64,000 nucleotides of DNA from Nitzschia sp. pyKryTriq1. Lineage: Eukaryota > Bacillariophyta > Bacillariophyceae > Bacillariales > Bacillariaceae. Each line of letters opens with the position of its first letter. Position 1 is the stretch's first letter. The notes below the pieces were generated by a model. The model did no database searches. It was not told where the DNA came from and saw only the letters and a list, made by a program, of their open reading frames with translations. The position numbers and the translations under genes are program-made. Below are positions 29,329 to 40,600 of the stretch, one piece after another. The DNA is taken from contig OY101123.1 of NCBI GenBank assembly GCA_956465555.1, positions 1,798,001 through 1,862,000 on the forward strand, given 5' to 3'.

Positions 29329-30348
29329 ATGAAATTCGTTGCCTCCTCTTCGTCTTTGCTTTTGGCTGTAGGAGTCTGCCAGTGGCAGGTCGCCCCTGTC
29401 CTTGGTGTCCGCGGAGAACACAGCAAGCCCATGGAAATCGTGCGTCACCTCAAGGGGACGGAGCCACAACAAGCTTGCGACGACGCCTTGGGCTCACAAT
29501 CGGAAGAATTTCTTTGCGAGTGCAGTGATTTGAGTGTCAACGAGACTCTTTTGAGTTGTGTTGATGTGACTTGTACGTACTGCAACTCGGACGCCGCGGT
29601 TTGTGGAAGTGGCATGTACGAGGAAGTCTTTGGTCTGATCGGAGAAACGACCTACCTCTCCGAAAGCTTTATGTACACCAAAGGAACCACCGACACAGTA
29701 ACAGTCGCGCTTTCGGATTGCGACACAGACGAAGTTACCGGAGAAGCCATGTGCATGAGCTGCTCCGTTACGGTCAATGAGGCCACGTGCTCCTCGTGCA
29801 TTCTCCAGAACTGCACTTCCGGTCCCAGTGTTGGGCAGTCGGTGCCGGCCTTTGATTGCAGCAATGTTGAGTCCGGTGCAGTCTTTGATTTGTGCGATGA
29901 TGACTTTACTGTCCCTTCGGGAAGCGTCTTTGAATACTTGGCATCTGGATCCTTTGAGAACTGCACTCTCACAACGGATGCGCCGACCGACATGCCTTCT
30001 GATTCTCCTTCGGCGACTCCCTCTGGAATTCCATCCGACATGCCCTCCCTGATGCCATCGGGTGCACCATCCACAGTAGCTCCGTCAACCTCGGCGATTC
30101 CGAGCGATTCGCCAAGCCTTAGCCCAACGAGCCCTCCCAGCATTACCGCTGCCCCAACCATTGACCCAGCAAACGCAACTCCCATGCCATCAACCACAGC
30201 CACAGCGGAGGAACCTACACCCGGGGAATCACCTGGTGACGGTGCGACTACCGCGCCCCCTGGCTCTTCGTCGGCGCCTGGTGTTACGGCCCGTCTCATG
30301 GTAGTAGTTGCCGTTGTGGCTTCCATCTTTGCTGCAGCTTTGAACTAG
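29329..30348 (+). CDS. GPI-type cell-surface protein with Pro-Ser spacer
   Basis: 339 residues from MKFVASSSSLLLAVGV, a signal peptide. The ectodomain has about 17 cysteines in pairs and triplets (CECSDL, CVDVTCTYC, CMSCSVTV, CSSCILQNC), then a long PSDxPS-type Ser/Thr/Pro spacer with many MPS/IPS units, as in diatom cell-wall proteins. The C-terminus ends in a hydrophobic segment LMVVVAVVASIFAAALN directly at the stop, with small residues upstream (SSAPG), which fits a GPI-anchor signal. Probably a surface or frustule-associated protein; ligand unknown. The frame opens 150 bases upstream, but the leader sets this start. Confidence 0.72.
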   Translation: MKFVASSSSLLLAVGVCQWQVAPVLGVRGEHSKPMEIVRHLKGTEPQQACDDALGSQSEEFLCECSDLSVNETLLSCVDVTCTYCNSDAAVCGSGMYEEVFGLIGETTYLSESFMYTKGTTDTVTVALSDCDTDEVTGEAMCMSCSVTVNEATCSSCILQNCTSGPSVGQSVPAFDCSNVESGAVFDLCDDDFTVPSGSVFEYLASGSFENCTLTTDAPTDMPSDSPSATPSGIPSDMPSLMPSGAPSTVAPSTSAIPSDSPSLSPTSPPSITAAPTIDPANATPMPSTTATAEEPTPGESPGDGATTAPPGSSSAPGVTARLMVVVAVVASIFAAALN

Positions 30349-30473
30349 AATGATCCCTTCACAAGAAACTTCATAACATACATGGTTTTTAGAAAATAAA
30401 AATGTAAACGAATAACCTTACAAATCGTGAATTTAGATTTGCCCCTGTTCCTAGCTTGGATGAAAAATATCCT

Positions 30474-32636
30474 TTAGATGTCTTTCACGTCCACAAACGC
30501 ACGAGCTCGTGCCATTCGGCAAAGATTCGAGCATTTGTGGGTTGCGTGGAAGTTTCGTATTCCTTCCATACCATTGTCGGTACGGCCGTACACTCTGTGG
30601 CCATCAACGCTCTCCCGATGGTGAATGACTGGATCTGTCAGCTCAAATACGGGAGGGCAGAGATCGGTATTGAAAATGCCTTGGAGATCGCAAATAAGGA
30701 ATCGTCTTTTTGAAAGCCAAGAAGAGAAACATGAGAACGCTTGCGGAACGTCATTCACATCAAATGAAGTATCGTCATCGGTGAAAATTTCACCCTGATC
30801 CTCGAGGTCCATGCTGGAACCTGACGAAGTTCCGCTGCTTCCCTCCTCTTCGTAGTCTTCAATCATTCCATCGAGCAAATTGTTGTCAGAAAAAAAAGCC
30901 GCAGTCCCGCTGCTGTTCCCTCTGTTGTCATTCCACTTTTGATAATTGAAACGCTTTAGATCGAGCATTTTTTCAACAAGATATCCTTGTCGCTGTGCAT
31001 CCTCTGGCTCTATCATATAAACTGCACATTCCAAGAACTCGATCCTGGGGCAAGTCGTGGAATCGATTGCAGGATGCTGATCAAGTGCGTGATTGAAGTA
31101 TTGAGCATATTTTTGTGCCTTCTTTTGTGACTTGATAAAAACTCGGTGGAAATCCTTTTCTACTTCTACCTTGTCACGCCCGTCCAAGCCGTGAACATAT
31201 TTCGTATCTTTGGCAACCATAAGAGGGCCGACGAAGACGCGAGACGAGTTCACCTCGCGAATCTCTTTGACCAGACGCTCAGCGCCCTCTTCAAACCAAG
31301 CCTTCTTGATCGCAAGTCCTACTGCAAGAGGACTATGGAAAGTCATGCCCACCTGTGCCGTCTTCCAGCCTTCGCCTGATCCCCAAGACGTTTTGATGAT
31401 TCGTCGTTTCGCCCAGCCGTCTTGGACGAAAATCTCTTGTCTGATGAAGTCAAATTCATCGGTAAGAATCGAGCCTCCAACATAGTGGCGCGGTTCTTTA
31501 CGAAACTCGCGATATACACGCTTTCCCATGTTCACCATGGTGGCGGTGGTTGTCGACGTGAGCATTTTCATTGAAGTCTCTAGTACTCGTGTGGATAGAG
31601 ACGGCCGTTGAAACATGCCTCTGCTACCGTACAATTCTGCTTCTTCGACCAGTGCTTTGAGTGTACCAAAGTCAGACATCAGATCTCCTGAGCCTAGAGG
31701 GATCGCCATGATGCTGAGTCTTGATCCAATCTGAGAAGCAATGTCACTGATTTTGAGTTTGATCCTTGTCTCCTGGGGCAAACCCCCTTTTCTTACAGAA
31801 ATGAGCTCATCGCTTGGTCTTCCGTCAGACAGAAACACCATAGCCAGCGCACAGCCACCGTATTGGTTTTCCATCAATAAGGATTGGGCTTTTTTCAATG
31901 CAGGAAAGTATTCTCCAGGGCCGAAGGGTTGGTGTCCACGCAGCATATCAACAAGCTCGTTGTACAGCACCCAATCAAACGGCTTCTTACGAATTATGAC
32001 ATTGCCACCCGACTCCATGCCCACTAAAGAGAATACATCAGTATCGGTTCTTTCTCCACTTTTTAGATTTGTAGCGACGAGCTGCACAGCGAGAGTTAGC
32101 CAGACAAGCTCAGCACGACTCAGTCCTTGGTCGGCGTCGGTTGTTCTCATAGAGCCGCTGGTATCCACTACAGCAACGGTGTGAGAAGTCCAAGTGGACA
32201 TATCCCTGTTGAGACGCCTAACTGCTTCATGGTGTCTTTTCAACATCTGGGGAGTTATGTTGACTTTTGCCAAGTCTACTCCAAAGCCTGGCAAAGTCCA
32301 GCTTGTAACGATCTCCGATGAATCGGGACTTGCAATCACAACAACTCCATTCCATGTGTACTTCCATCGGCCGTTTTCAGCCGGTTCTTTCACGCCATAC
32401 CTAATCGCCGTCCGTAGTTCAGCCAGAGTGATTTCGCGCAGCTTTCGTCTTTCTGCGGCATGTGATGTCAGCAAAATCGGTTGCAGATCTGTCTCCACGT
32501 ACTCAGTCTCTGTACTTTGCACGGCTCTTCCTTTTGAGACTGCAGTAACACAAAGGGACTGGTGGGTCGTCTTATTCTGCTTCAAAAACAACAGTATCGT
32601 CCTTGTTGCCGCCGTGCAAAAATGCAACATTGACAT
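30474..32636 (-). CDS. VWA-domain alpha-kinase with N-terminal DUF4258
   Basis: 720 residues. Residues about 56-113 (TSHAAERRKLREI to ASPDSSEIVTSW) fit a DUF4258-type domain. A von Willebrand A domain follows with the MIDAS motif DTSGSM at 158-163 and FLSDGRPSD later. From about residue 400 the C-terminal half matches atypical alpha-kinases: a lysine-rich N-lobe, FVGPLMVAKD, then FSCFSSWLSKRRFLICDLQG, LTDPVIH and YGRTDNGMEGIRNF ending in HKCSNLC, the zinc/structural motif of the family. Such VWA-alpha-kinases phosphorylate Ser/Thr, for example on myosin in Dictyostelium; the target here is unknown. A broken copy of its N-terminal part lies at 36386-36680. The upstream Met choice is uncertain. 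Confidence 0.82.
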   Translation of the reverse strand: MSMLHFCTAATRTILLFLKQNKTTHQSLCVTAVSKGRAVQSTETEYVETDLQPILLTSHAAERRKLREITLAELRTAIRYGVKEPAENGRWKYTWNGVVVIASPDSSEIVTSWTLPGFGVDLAKVNITPQMLKRHHEAVRRLNRDMSTWTSHTVAVVDTSGSMRTTDADQGLSRAELVWLTLAVQLVATNLKSGERTDTDVFSLVGMESGGNVIIRKKPFDWVLYNELVDMLRGHQPFGPGEYFPALKKAQSLLMENQYGGCALAMVFLSDGRPSDELISVRKGGLPQETRIKLKISDIASQIGSRLSIMAIPLGSGDLMSDFGTLKALVEEAELYGSRGMFQRPSLSTRVLETSMKMLTSTTTATMVNMGKRVYREFRKEPRHYVGGSILTDEFDFIRQEIFVQDGWAKRRIIKTSWGSGEGWKTAQVGMTFHSPLAVGLAIKKAWFEEGAERLVKEIREVNSSRVFVGPLMVAKDTKYVHGLDGRDKVEVEKDFHRVFIKSQKKAQKYAQYFNHALDQHPAIDSTTCPRIEFLECAVYMIEPEDAQRQGYLVEKMLDLKRFNYQKWNDNRGNSSGTAAFFSDNNLLDGMIEDYEEEGSSGTSSGSSMDLEDQGEIFTDDDTSFDVNDVPQAFSCFSSWLSKRRFLICDLQGIFNTDLCPPVFELTDPVIHHRESVDGHRVYGRTDNGMEGIRNFHATHKCSNLCRMARARAFVDVKDI

Positions 32637-32959
32637 TGAACAGTTGTGGCATGCTATTTTCTATGCCAGGTTTTCGATTGTACCATAAACTGTCGTTGCA
32701 TCATCGACTGTACCAAAGCACGAGTAGAAATCGTACGTACTTCCTGGTACTTTTGAAATTTTCAGCATGCCAATCAAAAGTGCTTGCTTCACTTTCCAAT
32801 GCCGATGCCGCTGATGCATGGCCGCTGACTGTGAAAATATCAGGGTGCTGCAATCTGTAAATTGACCACGTAACCCTGAAGAAAACAAAATCATAATTGA
32901 TTATCGTCTTCGCATCTGGAGCCAGCGCTGCGGGCTCTACGAGTACAGCCAGCACGAGG
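32637..32959. other. Spacer between two same-strand genes
   Basis: Only about 320 bases separate the membrane-protein stop and the alpha-kinase start. No additional exon is evident. Confidence 0.4.
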
Positions 32960-33899
32960 TCAATCACGCTTTTTGTGAAGGTCGGCTGCTGATTCCTGCT
33001 GGTTGGTCAAGACACTCTTGCACCCAAAGACACAAGCAGCTACAAATCCAAATATAGAACATGTGCGCATCACGGTAGGTTCCGAAACTGCTTGTCGAAA
33101 TGTAATCTTGATCATGTCAATCGTCAAATCCAAAAAGTTCCCATAATTGTGTAGTGACTCGTTGATATAACTCAGCAGATGACAGCCCAGGCCCATGGAA
33201 CTGAAACAAACAAATCTGGCGGTATCTTTCCGAGCTGGATTCGTCAACAATTGAAATTCTAAGAGCATCCGAACCGTCACAATCACAATGAAAAGAAGAA
33301 GTGCTGTGACCATGCTCCATTTCACACTCACAAACTCAAATTCAAATTCTCGTTTCAACAACATGTAGGAATTGACTGCCAAAGGATCAAATTGCTGGTG
33401 CAACACTTTGGTAGATGCCATGGTGCAAATAATCGAGGCGTTGAGACTTAGAATAAAAGACGCCCATGAAAAGAGTCGATAGAGCTTGATCAACAACAAT
33501 TCCACTGGTGCTCTTTGTTCGGATGTGGAAAACTGGGCAAGTGCAAACAAGGCCCCCAATGAGGATCCAGTAACAATACTAGCTGGAATTCGTGTCTAAA
33601 ATCATCAAATATGATGATTCAATGCAGCGAGATACCGGCATATATAGTCGCGACAGTGTCAGAGAAAGAGACGAAGCAGTCGAAAGAAGAACAATGGGTG
33701 GTGACGTGGTGGTTCGTCCCCTCTCTAGCTACTACTACTTCTTACATTCGCAAAGTAGGACCCAGCCGCAGAGGAAAAATCTTGTAGGATTTCATCGGAA
33801 GACACCTGATGATGATATGTCATGTTACCTGGTTTGTTTGGTCTGAGGGGATGTTGTTTTGGCAACGACATCATAATCTTCATCATCGGGCGATGTCAT
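32960..33899 (-). CDS. Multi-span membrane protein, two exons
   Basis: Exons 33829-33899 and 32960-33578, joined by a 250-base intron (donor CAG/GTAACA, acceptor GCTAG), give 229 residues in frame, MTSPDDEDYDVV then SIVTGSSLGALFALAQ. The second exon alone lacks an ATG at its start, which supports the upstream exon. Four hydrophobic segments are visible: TGSSLGALFALAQF, LFSWASFILSLNASIICTM, MVTALLLFIVIVTVRMLLEF and TCSIFGFVAACVFGC. I cannot name the family. A degenerate piece matching its third span lies at 36265-36375. Confidence 0.6.
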
Positions 33900-34388
33900 G
33901 ATGTGATGTGCGGTGTTTTGGTGCTTGCGGTCGTCGCTCGTGAGAAATGAGCGCAAAGAGCAAAAGATCCCAGAAAAAGATACTCTACGGTCTGTCTGCC
34001 TCATCCCCTCATCGCGCGCGCCTGCCTCACCCATCATTCGAAAATCATGCTGCACCCGCGAACGCGAACACGAACATACGCGAACGATGAAATTCGTCGA
34101 CGCATGCAGATGATGCAGATGCGATACCGGCACTTCTACCGTACTGAACGTAGCAAAAAGCCGCATAAAAAAAAAAGCATAGCAAGAAGAAATTGCACAA
34201 GAATAGATTGACACAAAAGTCAAAGTTGTGATCGTCTTTGTATTGTAATTCTGTCTGCCGACTCTACTAGAGGTTTCATATCTACCTATATGTACTTGTC
34301 GTCGTGCCGTGTGAGGATATTATGAGAGACGACCGATTGAAGAATCAATCCACAGAAACATTCAAATAGACGACAAAATAATAATAGT
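33900..34388. other. Divergent promoter region
   Basis: Separates the membrane-protein first exon and the LRR-like gene, which are transcribed away from each other. No exon seen; an A-run lies at 34165-34178. Confidence 0.35.
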
Positions 34389-36278
34389 ATGTCACGGCGT
34401 ATAGGAGATAAATGGTTCTCACTCGTCGCAGCAGGTGAAAGATCCAAAGTGACTGATGCTGAGGATGGTGCTGACTCGGACGAGACAAGAACTCGTATTG
34501 TCCCACATCGTTTGGAGGATTACATTTTGAAACGCTTGCAGGAGGCAAAACTCCACCAAGAGGAATGCAAAGACGAGGAGGACCGCTATAATATATTTTA
34601 TCTGGACGGGTTCATTGAAGGCGATGCTCTATCCGTCAGTAGTTCCAAGGTTGCATCCGCCATGATTCATTTCCTTCAACAACAACACGAGGCAGGATAC
34701 ATATGGAAGATGTTGGTAATTGAAAATTGTGTCGTCAGCGAGCCATTTTTGGAGGTACTCGACGTCGCCAAGAGACTGGGGATATTCCCACATCTCGGGC
34801 TACAAGTCCAAACCAGTGGCGGCGGCGGCGGCGGCGGCGACAAATCTCAAATCTTGGAACGCTATGGTCGGGACAATCCAGCACTGATGAACCTTCAATT
34901 TGCGCTTTATGACATGGACCATCTTGATGATGATCGCGAGGACGAGGAAAACCCGAATCATGAATTCCTCGGCCGGGCTTTTGCTATCCAATTAAGGGAT
35001 ATTCTGGATACGACTACTGGTGCGAGTACTACTTGTATATCATCCGACCATCCTGGTGGTGGCACGACCCGATTAAAGAATTTGGTCATGTACTATGCTG
35101 GAAAAGTAGTAGATTTGGAAACGTGGCAACATGTTGCTGCAGGTCTTGCGAACAATGACTCGCTGACGGAACTGCAGATCCGGCGGGTCCATCCTGCTGC
35201 TATAGCAGGCTCACTTATCCAGCCGCTTCCTCCTGTTTTAATTGATTCTCTGCAAGCTCATGCGCACTTGCAAACTGTGGAGCTTGACGGCAATTCTTTC
35301 ACGTTCTCCACCCTACATTCGTTGGGCTCTGTCATGAAAAATCCCGCCTGTCGGATCACCTCTCTCAGTCTGAGCAAGTGTTGGAGTATTATTGTTGCCG
35401 ATGATGGTGACCCTGGAGATGATGAACGGAGGACAAGTACTGGTACTATCGCACCGCTCCGGATGGATTGGGTAGCGGACGCCTTGGATGGTTCCCCGTC
35501 CTTGCAGTGTCTGCATTTGAGAAATTGCGAAATGCAAGAGGAGAACTTGTATCGGATTTTGGACCTTGTGGATACATGCCCAATGTTGCGGGAGATCGAT
35601 TTGTTTCGATGTAAAGCAACCGGTCCATTTTGGGTCGTCGCATCTTCTTCTACAACGAAATCAACAAGAAAACAACAACGGCAAGAGCAGCATGATAGCA
35701 GCACCAAAGAACATTCGCTTAGAACAACAAGAAAGAGCCTCCACAGGTTGATTCTAACAGGCAACTCTATCATTCGAGGAAATGGCAATGGTTCTGTCTC
35801 TTGTTATGACCCAGAAATGCAAGAATTGCTGCTCCGTTTTCCAGGACTGGGAGAACTCAACTACTGGAAAGAGGATAGTACGATGCTCCGACGCACCTCC
35901 TATTTTGCAACCTTTTCCCTGCGAACGAACCAATTATTAGCGTTTAACTATGCTGGTCGCGGCAATTTGGACCAAGCCATCCCCTTTTCTCTGTGGCTAC
36001 GCGTACTCGATCGGGTGAATCCAGCGATGCAGAATTTTGAATTCTTTCTCTCATCCCAACATTCCCAACAACAACAACAACAACAACAACAACCACGGAG
36101 CAATTCTTTGGACGACACGACGCCGACGACGAGGAGGACTGGTTTGTACAAAGCATTGAAAGTGTCCTGCCGTGCATCTATTTTATTTTGTCTCTTGAGG
36201 CAACAGCCGACGCAGGTAACTTTGGAGGCTTGTGCGCCGCCGGTAACATGCTGGATATCCGATACCGTCAACAATTGA
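34389..36278 (+). CDS. Leucine-rich-repeat-like protein
   Basis: 629 residues. The middle reads as irregular LRRs of ribonuclease-inhibitor type: LKNLVMYYAGKVVDLETW, SLTELQIRRVHPAAIAGSLI, HLQTVELDGNSFTFSTLHSL, SLQCLHLRNCEMQEENLYRI and MLREIDLFRCKATGPFW. Near the end, GRGNLDQAIPFSLWLRVLDRV followed by ASILFCLLRQQPT resembles the usual C-terminal cap of diatom LRR proteins. There is no signal peptide or membrane span; probably a cytosolic binding protein. The final codons may be foreign: the stop lies inside sequence that matches the antisense of the membrane-protein gene (33242 onward), so the natural C-terminus may have been replaced. Confidence 0.65.
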   Translation: MSRRIGDKWFSLVAAGERSKVTDAEDGADSDETRTRIVPHRLEDYILKRLQEAKLHQEECKDEEDRYNIFYLDGFIEGDALSVSSSKVASAMIHFLQQQHEAGYIWKMLVIENCVVSEPFLEVLDVAKRLGIFPHLGLQVQTSGGGGGGGDKSQILERYGRDNPALMNLQFALYDMDHLDDDREDEENPNHEFLGRAFAIQLRDILDTTTGASTTCISSDHPGGGTTRLKNLVMYYAGKVVDLETWQHVAAGLANNDSLTELQIRRVHPAAIAGSLIQPLPPVLIDSLQAHAHLQTVELDGNSFTFSTLHSLGSVMKNPACRITSLSLSKCWSIIVADDGDPGDDERRTSTGTIAPLRMDWVADALDGSPSLQCLHLRNCEMQEENLYRILDLVDTCPMLREIDLFRCKATGPFWVVASSSTTKSTRKQQRQEQHDSSTKEHSLRTTRKSLHRLILTGNSIIRGNGNGSVSCYDPEMQELLLRFPGLGELNYWKEDSTMLRRTSYFATFSLRTNQLLAFNYAGRGNLDQAIPFSLWLRVLDRVNPAMQNFEFFLSSQHSQQQQQQQQQPRSNSLDDTTPTTRRTGLYKALKVSCRASILFCLLRQQPTQVTLEACAPPVTCWISDTVNN

Positions 36279-36680
36279 ATTTACAAGAGCATACAAACCG
36301 TCGCAATCCATGTCGCAATGAAAAGCAGCAGTGTAGCGACCATTCTCCATTTTTTCATCCCCACCAAAAAATTCAAGCCTGGCTACTAGTCAGTCCGCCA
36401 GCATGTAACGACCTTCGATGAATCGGGACTGGCAATCACAACCACTCCATTCTGTGTGAACTTCCATCGGCCGTTTCTCGCCGGTTCTTTCGCGCCGTCC
36501 CTAATCGCTGTCCCTATTTTAGCCAGGGCGATTCCGCGTTGCTTTTTTCTTTGTGCGGCATGCGGTGTGAGCAGAATCGTGCTTCCTTTTGAGACCGCAG
36601 TAGCAAAAAGGGATAGGGCCGCTTTCATCTTGTTGCCGAGAAATTGCAAAATTGGAAAGTTGTGGTACTGTTGAGCCACA
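36265..36680 (-). pseudogene. Chimeric fragment: membrane-protein piece plus alpha-kinase N-terminus
   Basis: 36265-36375 matches 33242-33345 (third membrane span of the 32960 gene) and 36398-36680 matches about 32296-32640 (DUF4258 part of the alpha-kinase gene), both on the minus strand. The kinase part keeps a frame encoding HAAQRKKQRGIALAKIGTAI and WKFTQNGVVVIASPDSSKVV but stops soon after. Relative to the intact genes the order of the two pieces is swapped, so this is not a simple segmental copy. Confidence 0.75.
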
Positions 36681-37602
36681 ATATATCAGCCTTGTCTCGC
36701 ACGAGTAAAAGTCCACGATGACAACGCGAGGAGGAGCGAAGAGTTTTACATTTTCAAACGATTCCGAACGGAAGAGATCATGACTCCAGCACGATACTCA
36801 ACCTTCTTCTTTCAGCGAGACTCATCGTCAGACATCGGGTGAATGAATCCATCCAGCGAAGAGGAATCGTGGATTTTCTCTCTCATCCCGCCTCACGACC
36901 AACCACAACCACGGAACAATTATTTTTTGGACACGACGACGAGGACCAGAGGAGGACTGGTTTGTACAAGCAAATCGCCATTCTGGAAAGAATTCTTCTG
37001 CCGTCGTGTGTTTTGTCTCTTTGTTTTGTCTCTTGTTGAGGCAAGAAGAACAACCGACGCACCAAATATCTTTACAGTAGAGGCTTGTGCGGCGCCGGCA
37101 GCTACACTTTAGCAACATCAGCTTGGATGCTCTATTACTAGTAGTAGATAATGGTGTTCGTAGTATTGTCCGCTCTACGTACGAGTACACTACTACGCAC
37201 AGTAGTCTACCTGCGGGTATTACAATGGAAGATCACGGATCTTCCGGTCGACGTTCAGGCAGACAGACGCGTGCCTGTCTGTCAGCCCGTCTATTATTTC
37301 ACGCGAACGACTTTATGATTGTGTCCGTGATCGTCCGCGTTACAGCAGAAACCGGAACAAAAAGAGCGTTGGCTATCGCGCGTCTCTCGATCATCGCGGG
37401 GAATCATCTCAGCGGCAGCGGCGCATTAAAAACGCGAGGAGTCGTCGAGGAGATGATGTGTTGAGATTTGAGATGATTGATGATATTATTATCATCTCTC
37501 CCTCTCTCTCGTCTATCTTTTCGATTTCATTTCAACTACAGTAGTTTTTGTTTTTAAGTCATTCAAGATCAAGCCTCGGATCCAGTATCATAATCATCAA
37601 TC
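36681..37602. other. Intergenic with degenerate LRR-gene copy
   Basis: Beyond the fragment at 36835-37110, this region contains ordinary-looking spacer with CTAGTAGTAG near 37136 and the leader of the VPS41 gene. A 125-codon frame at 37087-37464 has no domain and is not supported. Confidence 0.4.
36835..37110 (+). pseudogene. Degenerate 3' end of the LRR-like gene
   Basis: Matches 36010-36250 in order (GATCGGGTGAATCCAGC, CTCTCATCCC, CCACGGA-CAATT, GACTGGTTTGTACAA, GAGGCTTGTGCG) with several indels and frame breaks. It lies on the same strand as the LRR-like gene, downstream of the chimeric fragment. Confidence 0.75.
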
Positions 37603-40600
37603 ATGTCCACCAAAACGCCGCCAGCATCATCATCATCATCAGCATCATCAGCAGCATCATCGTCATCGTCATCCGTATTAGCAGAGACCATCGGCACTGA
37701 CCAGCATGAGGATAGCAATACCGCTACGCCATCTTCTTCTCCCTCCGTATTACCAATACTAAAGGTTCCTCCATCATCCTCATCTACGGGCGAAGCGACG
37801 GCGTCAACCGCGAGACAAGAAGAAGGAGAAGGGGATGATGATGATGATGATGATGCCCATCCGAACGGCGACTACCAGTACTGGGGCATTGGCAGCAGTG
37901 GCAGTAGTATTAGCGTCCAAGAGTTGCCACCGCTGCTCAAATATACCACCTTGCAAGGACAAAACAACACCAACAGCAACAGCAACAGCAACACTTGTAC
38001 GTGCTCGGCATTAGCGCAAGTATTGGTGCAGCCATCTTCCTCCTCCGCAGCAGCAGTAGCAGCAGCAGCAGCCGAAAATACGACAGATTCTTCGTCTTCT
38101 TCTCACAATCGCTCGGCCATCAGTCAAGGAAGTGGTGGTGGCCCTTCTAGTAGTAGCTCCATGGCCCAGCATGATAATACCCAAGAGGAGGAGGAGGACG
38201 ATGCTGATGACTTGATGCCCAATGTAGCGGCGCTCTTGAATAGTGATTTGTGGAAGCAGCCACACCTGATCTTGGCGCAAGGATGGCAGCAGACTGGGAC
38301 CGTCTCTTTGATGAGTGTCCAAAACAAGGGTATGCCCGTCAAATTATTATTACAATCCTCCTCATCAGCATCAGCGTCAGCGTTGGAACATGGAGGAGAT
38401 GCAGCAGCTGGAGGAGGCACTATTCCTTCTACTACTTTTACTTCTACCGCTGCTGCTGCTGCCTTTTCGAATTCTTCGAATGCCCTGATGAGCATGAATC
38501 ATTTGTCCATTCGAGAATCTTCTTCATCATCTTCATCATCTTCTTCACCACCATTTGCCACGGTCGATGTCAGTATGGATTCGACAGGAACTTTGGTGGC
38601 AGCCATTGATCAAGGTGGAATGTGTTGTATTTGGGAATTGAAATATACTCCCAGTTGGCAAAAAATAATGATGTTAACGAGGACTCCTCAACAACAACAA
38701 CAACAACAAGATGTATTACCACCAACAGTGGCTGCTGCAGCATCATCCAACACTACTACGACGGCACCCACTCCAGCATCAACTTCATCATCATTATCCA
38801 CCAAGACCAAGACCACGACGACCAGTAGCCCTACTCCTTCGACACAACACAAGCAAGGAGGAGGTGGCATGTTTTCCAGTTTCATGACTGCCTTGACGGG
38901 TCTTCCACCCTCTCCCGAAGAAGAAACATCTTCCTCTCACGGCCCCACCGCTCCTCCTCCTCCCTCTTCTTCTACTACTACTTCGACTCCACTCGACGCT
39001 ACTCAAGCGTCAGCAGCCACTCTTCCAACAACAACAACATCAAATACGACTAATTCAACTTCTATTTCAGTGCCTTGTTTGGCCGCTTCTGTTGTATCGA
39101 CATCACGTCTTTCCTATCCCAGTCATTGGAAACCACCGACGTGTTTGGTATTAGATCCGGCTCACAAGAAAACGTCGTCGTCCACCAAATCCTTCTTGGT
39201 GGGTTTTCAAGATGGACGTTTAGTATGGACCAAACGGGGAGGTCTCTTTCAACGACGCAATGATACCGTCTTGTATCAAGGAGGTGCCACAAACAGTAGT
39301 AGTAGTAGTAGCAATACTACTACTGCGGATAGCAGTAGTGGCATTGAATGTGTCACTTGGAGAGGTTCCTTGGTGGCATGGGCCGATGCGAGTGGAATGA
39401 AAATATTGGATATTGATACCTTGACACGGATTGCTCATATTGATCGACCGACCGGAGCTCGAGCCGCCTTGTATCCATCATTGCTGAACAACAACATCCA
39501 CAACAACTCTTGTTTTCGCCTCAAACCTCACTTGCAGTTTGAGACGGCCGATAAATTGTTGGTGGCATGGGGAGATTGTCTCATGAACATGGATATTCGA
39601 GAAACAGCATTGACACCGGGAGATGGAACATCGATTGCTATCAAGCGGACCGTCCAATGTACCATGGCGTGGGAATTGGATTGTGTGGCTGCTGGGGTGG
39701 TACCACTCGATCAAGATCATGTGGTAGTGTTGGGAATTGTCGTTCCGAATGATGAAGAAGACGACGACGACGACGAAGAAGAAGAAGAACAACTACAGCA
39801 ACAACAACAAGAAACGGAAGATGGGCATGGGAATGAGAGTGCTTTGCCAGCTGCAACAGTTGCTACCGTCTCTTCGCCGCGAAAAAATAACATGTCCGTC
39901 AATGAACTCGAAGTTCAAATTATCTCGCGGCATGATGGAACTATTCAGTACGCCGATGTGTTGCCACCATCATCCGTCAACACTTGGCTTCACAGCAGTT
40001 TTGCACTTCCTCGAATGGACAATGTCAGTGAATGGAATGAATACAAGGCATGGTCGGGACAACAAGACGAGACGGCTCTCACTGCGGCCTTTGATATGGC
40101 GCTCTTGACGGGTGGTGGTGGTGGTGGCGGAGTGGACGAGACCGCCCCTGCTACTCATAGGGAAACGACAACAACGACTACGGCAACACCATCGTCTCCC
40201 AACCGCCAACGCATCACTTCTACGACCACGACAACGCACACCTTGCGACCTCGCAATACGTTTGTGGATTCACATTTGCAATGGAATTTGAAATCCGTTA
40301 CGTTCGGCGACAATGGTGATAATGACTTCAAGAAAGATCCACAACAACAACAACAACAACATGGTGATGAAGAAGAGGATGGTGAGAGCAGCGTCGACAG
40401 CGACGATTACGGATTTGTCATGCGGCCACTGGAATTGTTGGACGACACAACAGATTCCTTCGAGTTTGGTGCCAGTCCTCCCACAATGATCCTGGTATCA
40501 CCTTCCGATGTCATCAAGGCGACCTTATCCAATGTCGATGATGCTGTAGAGCATGCTCTTGTAGCCCAAAATCGACCAGCACTGGCCTTGAAGCGAGCCT

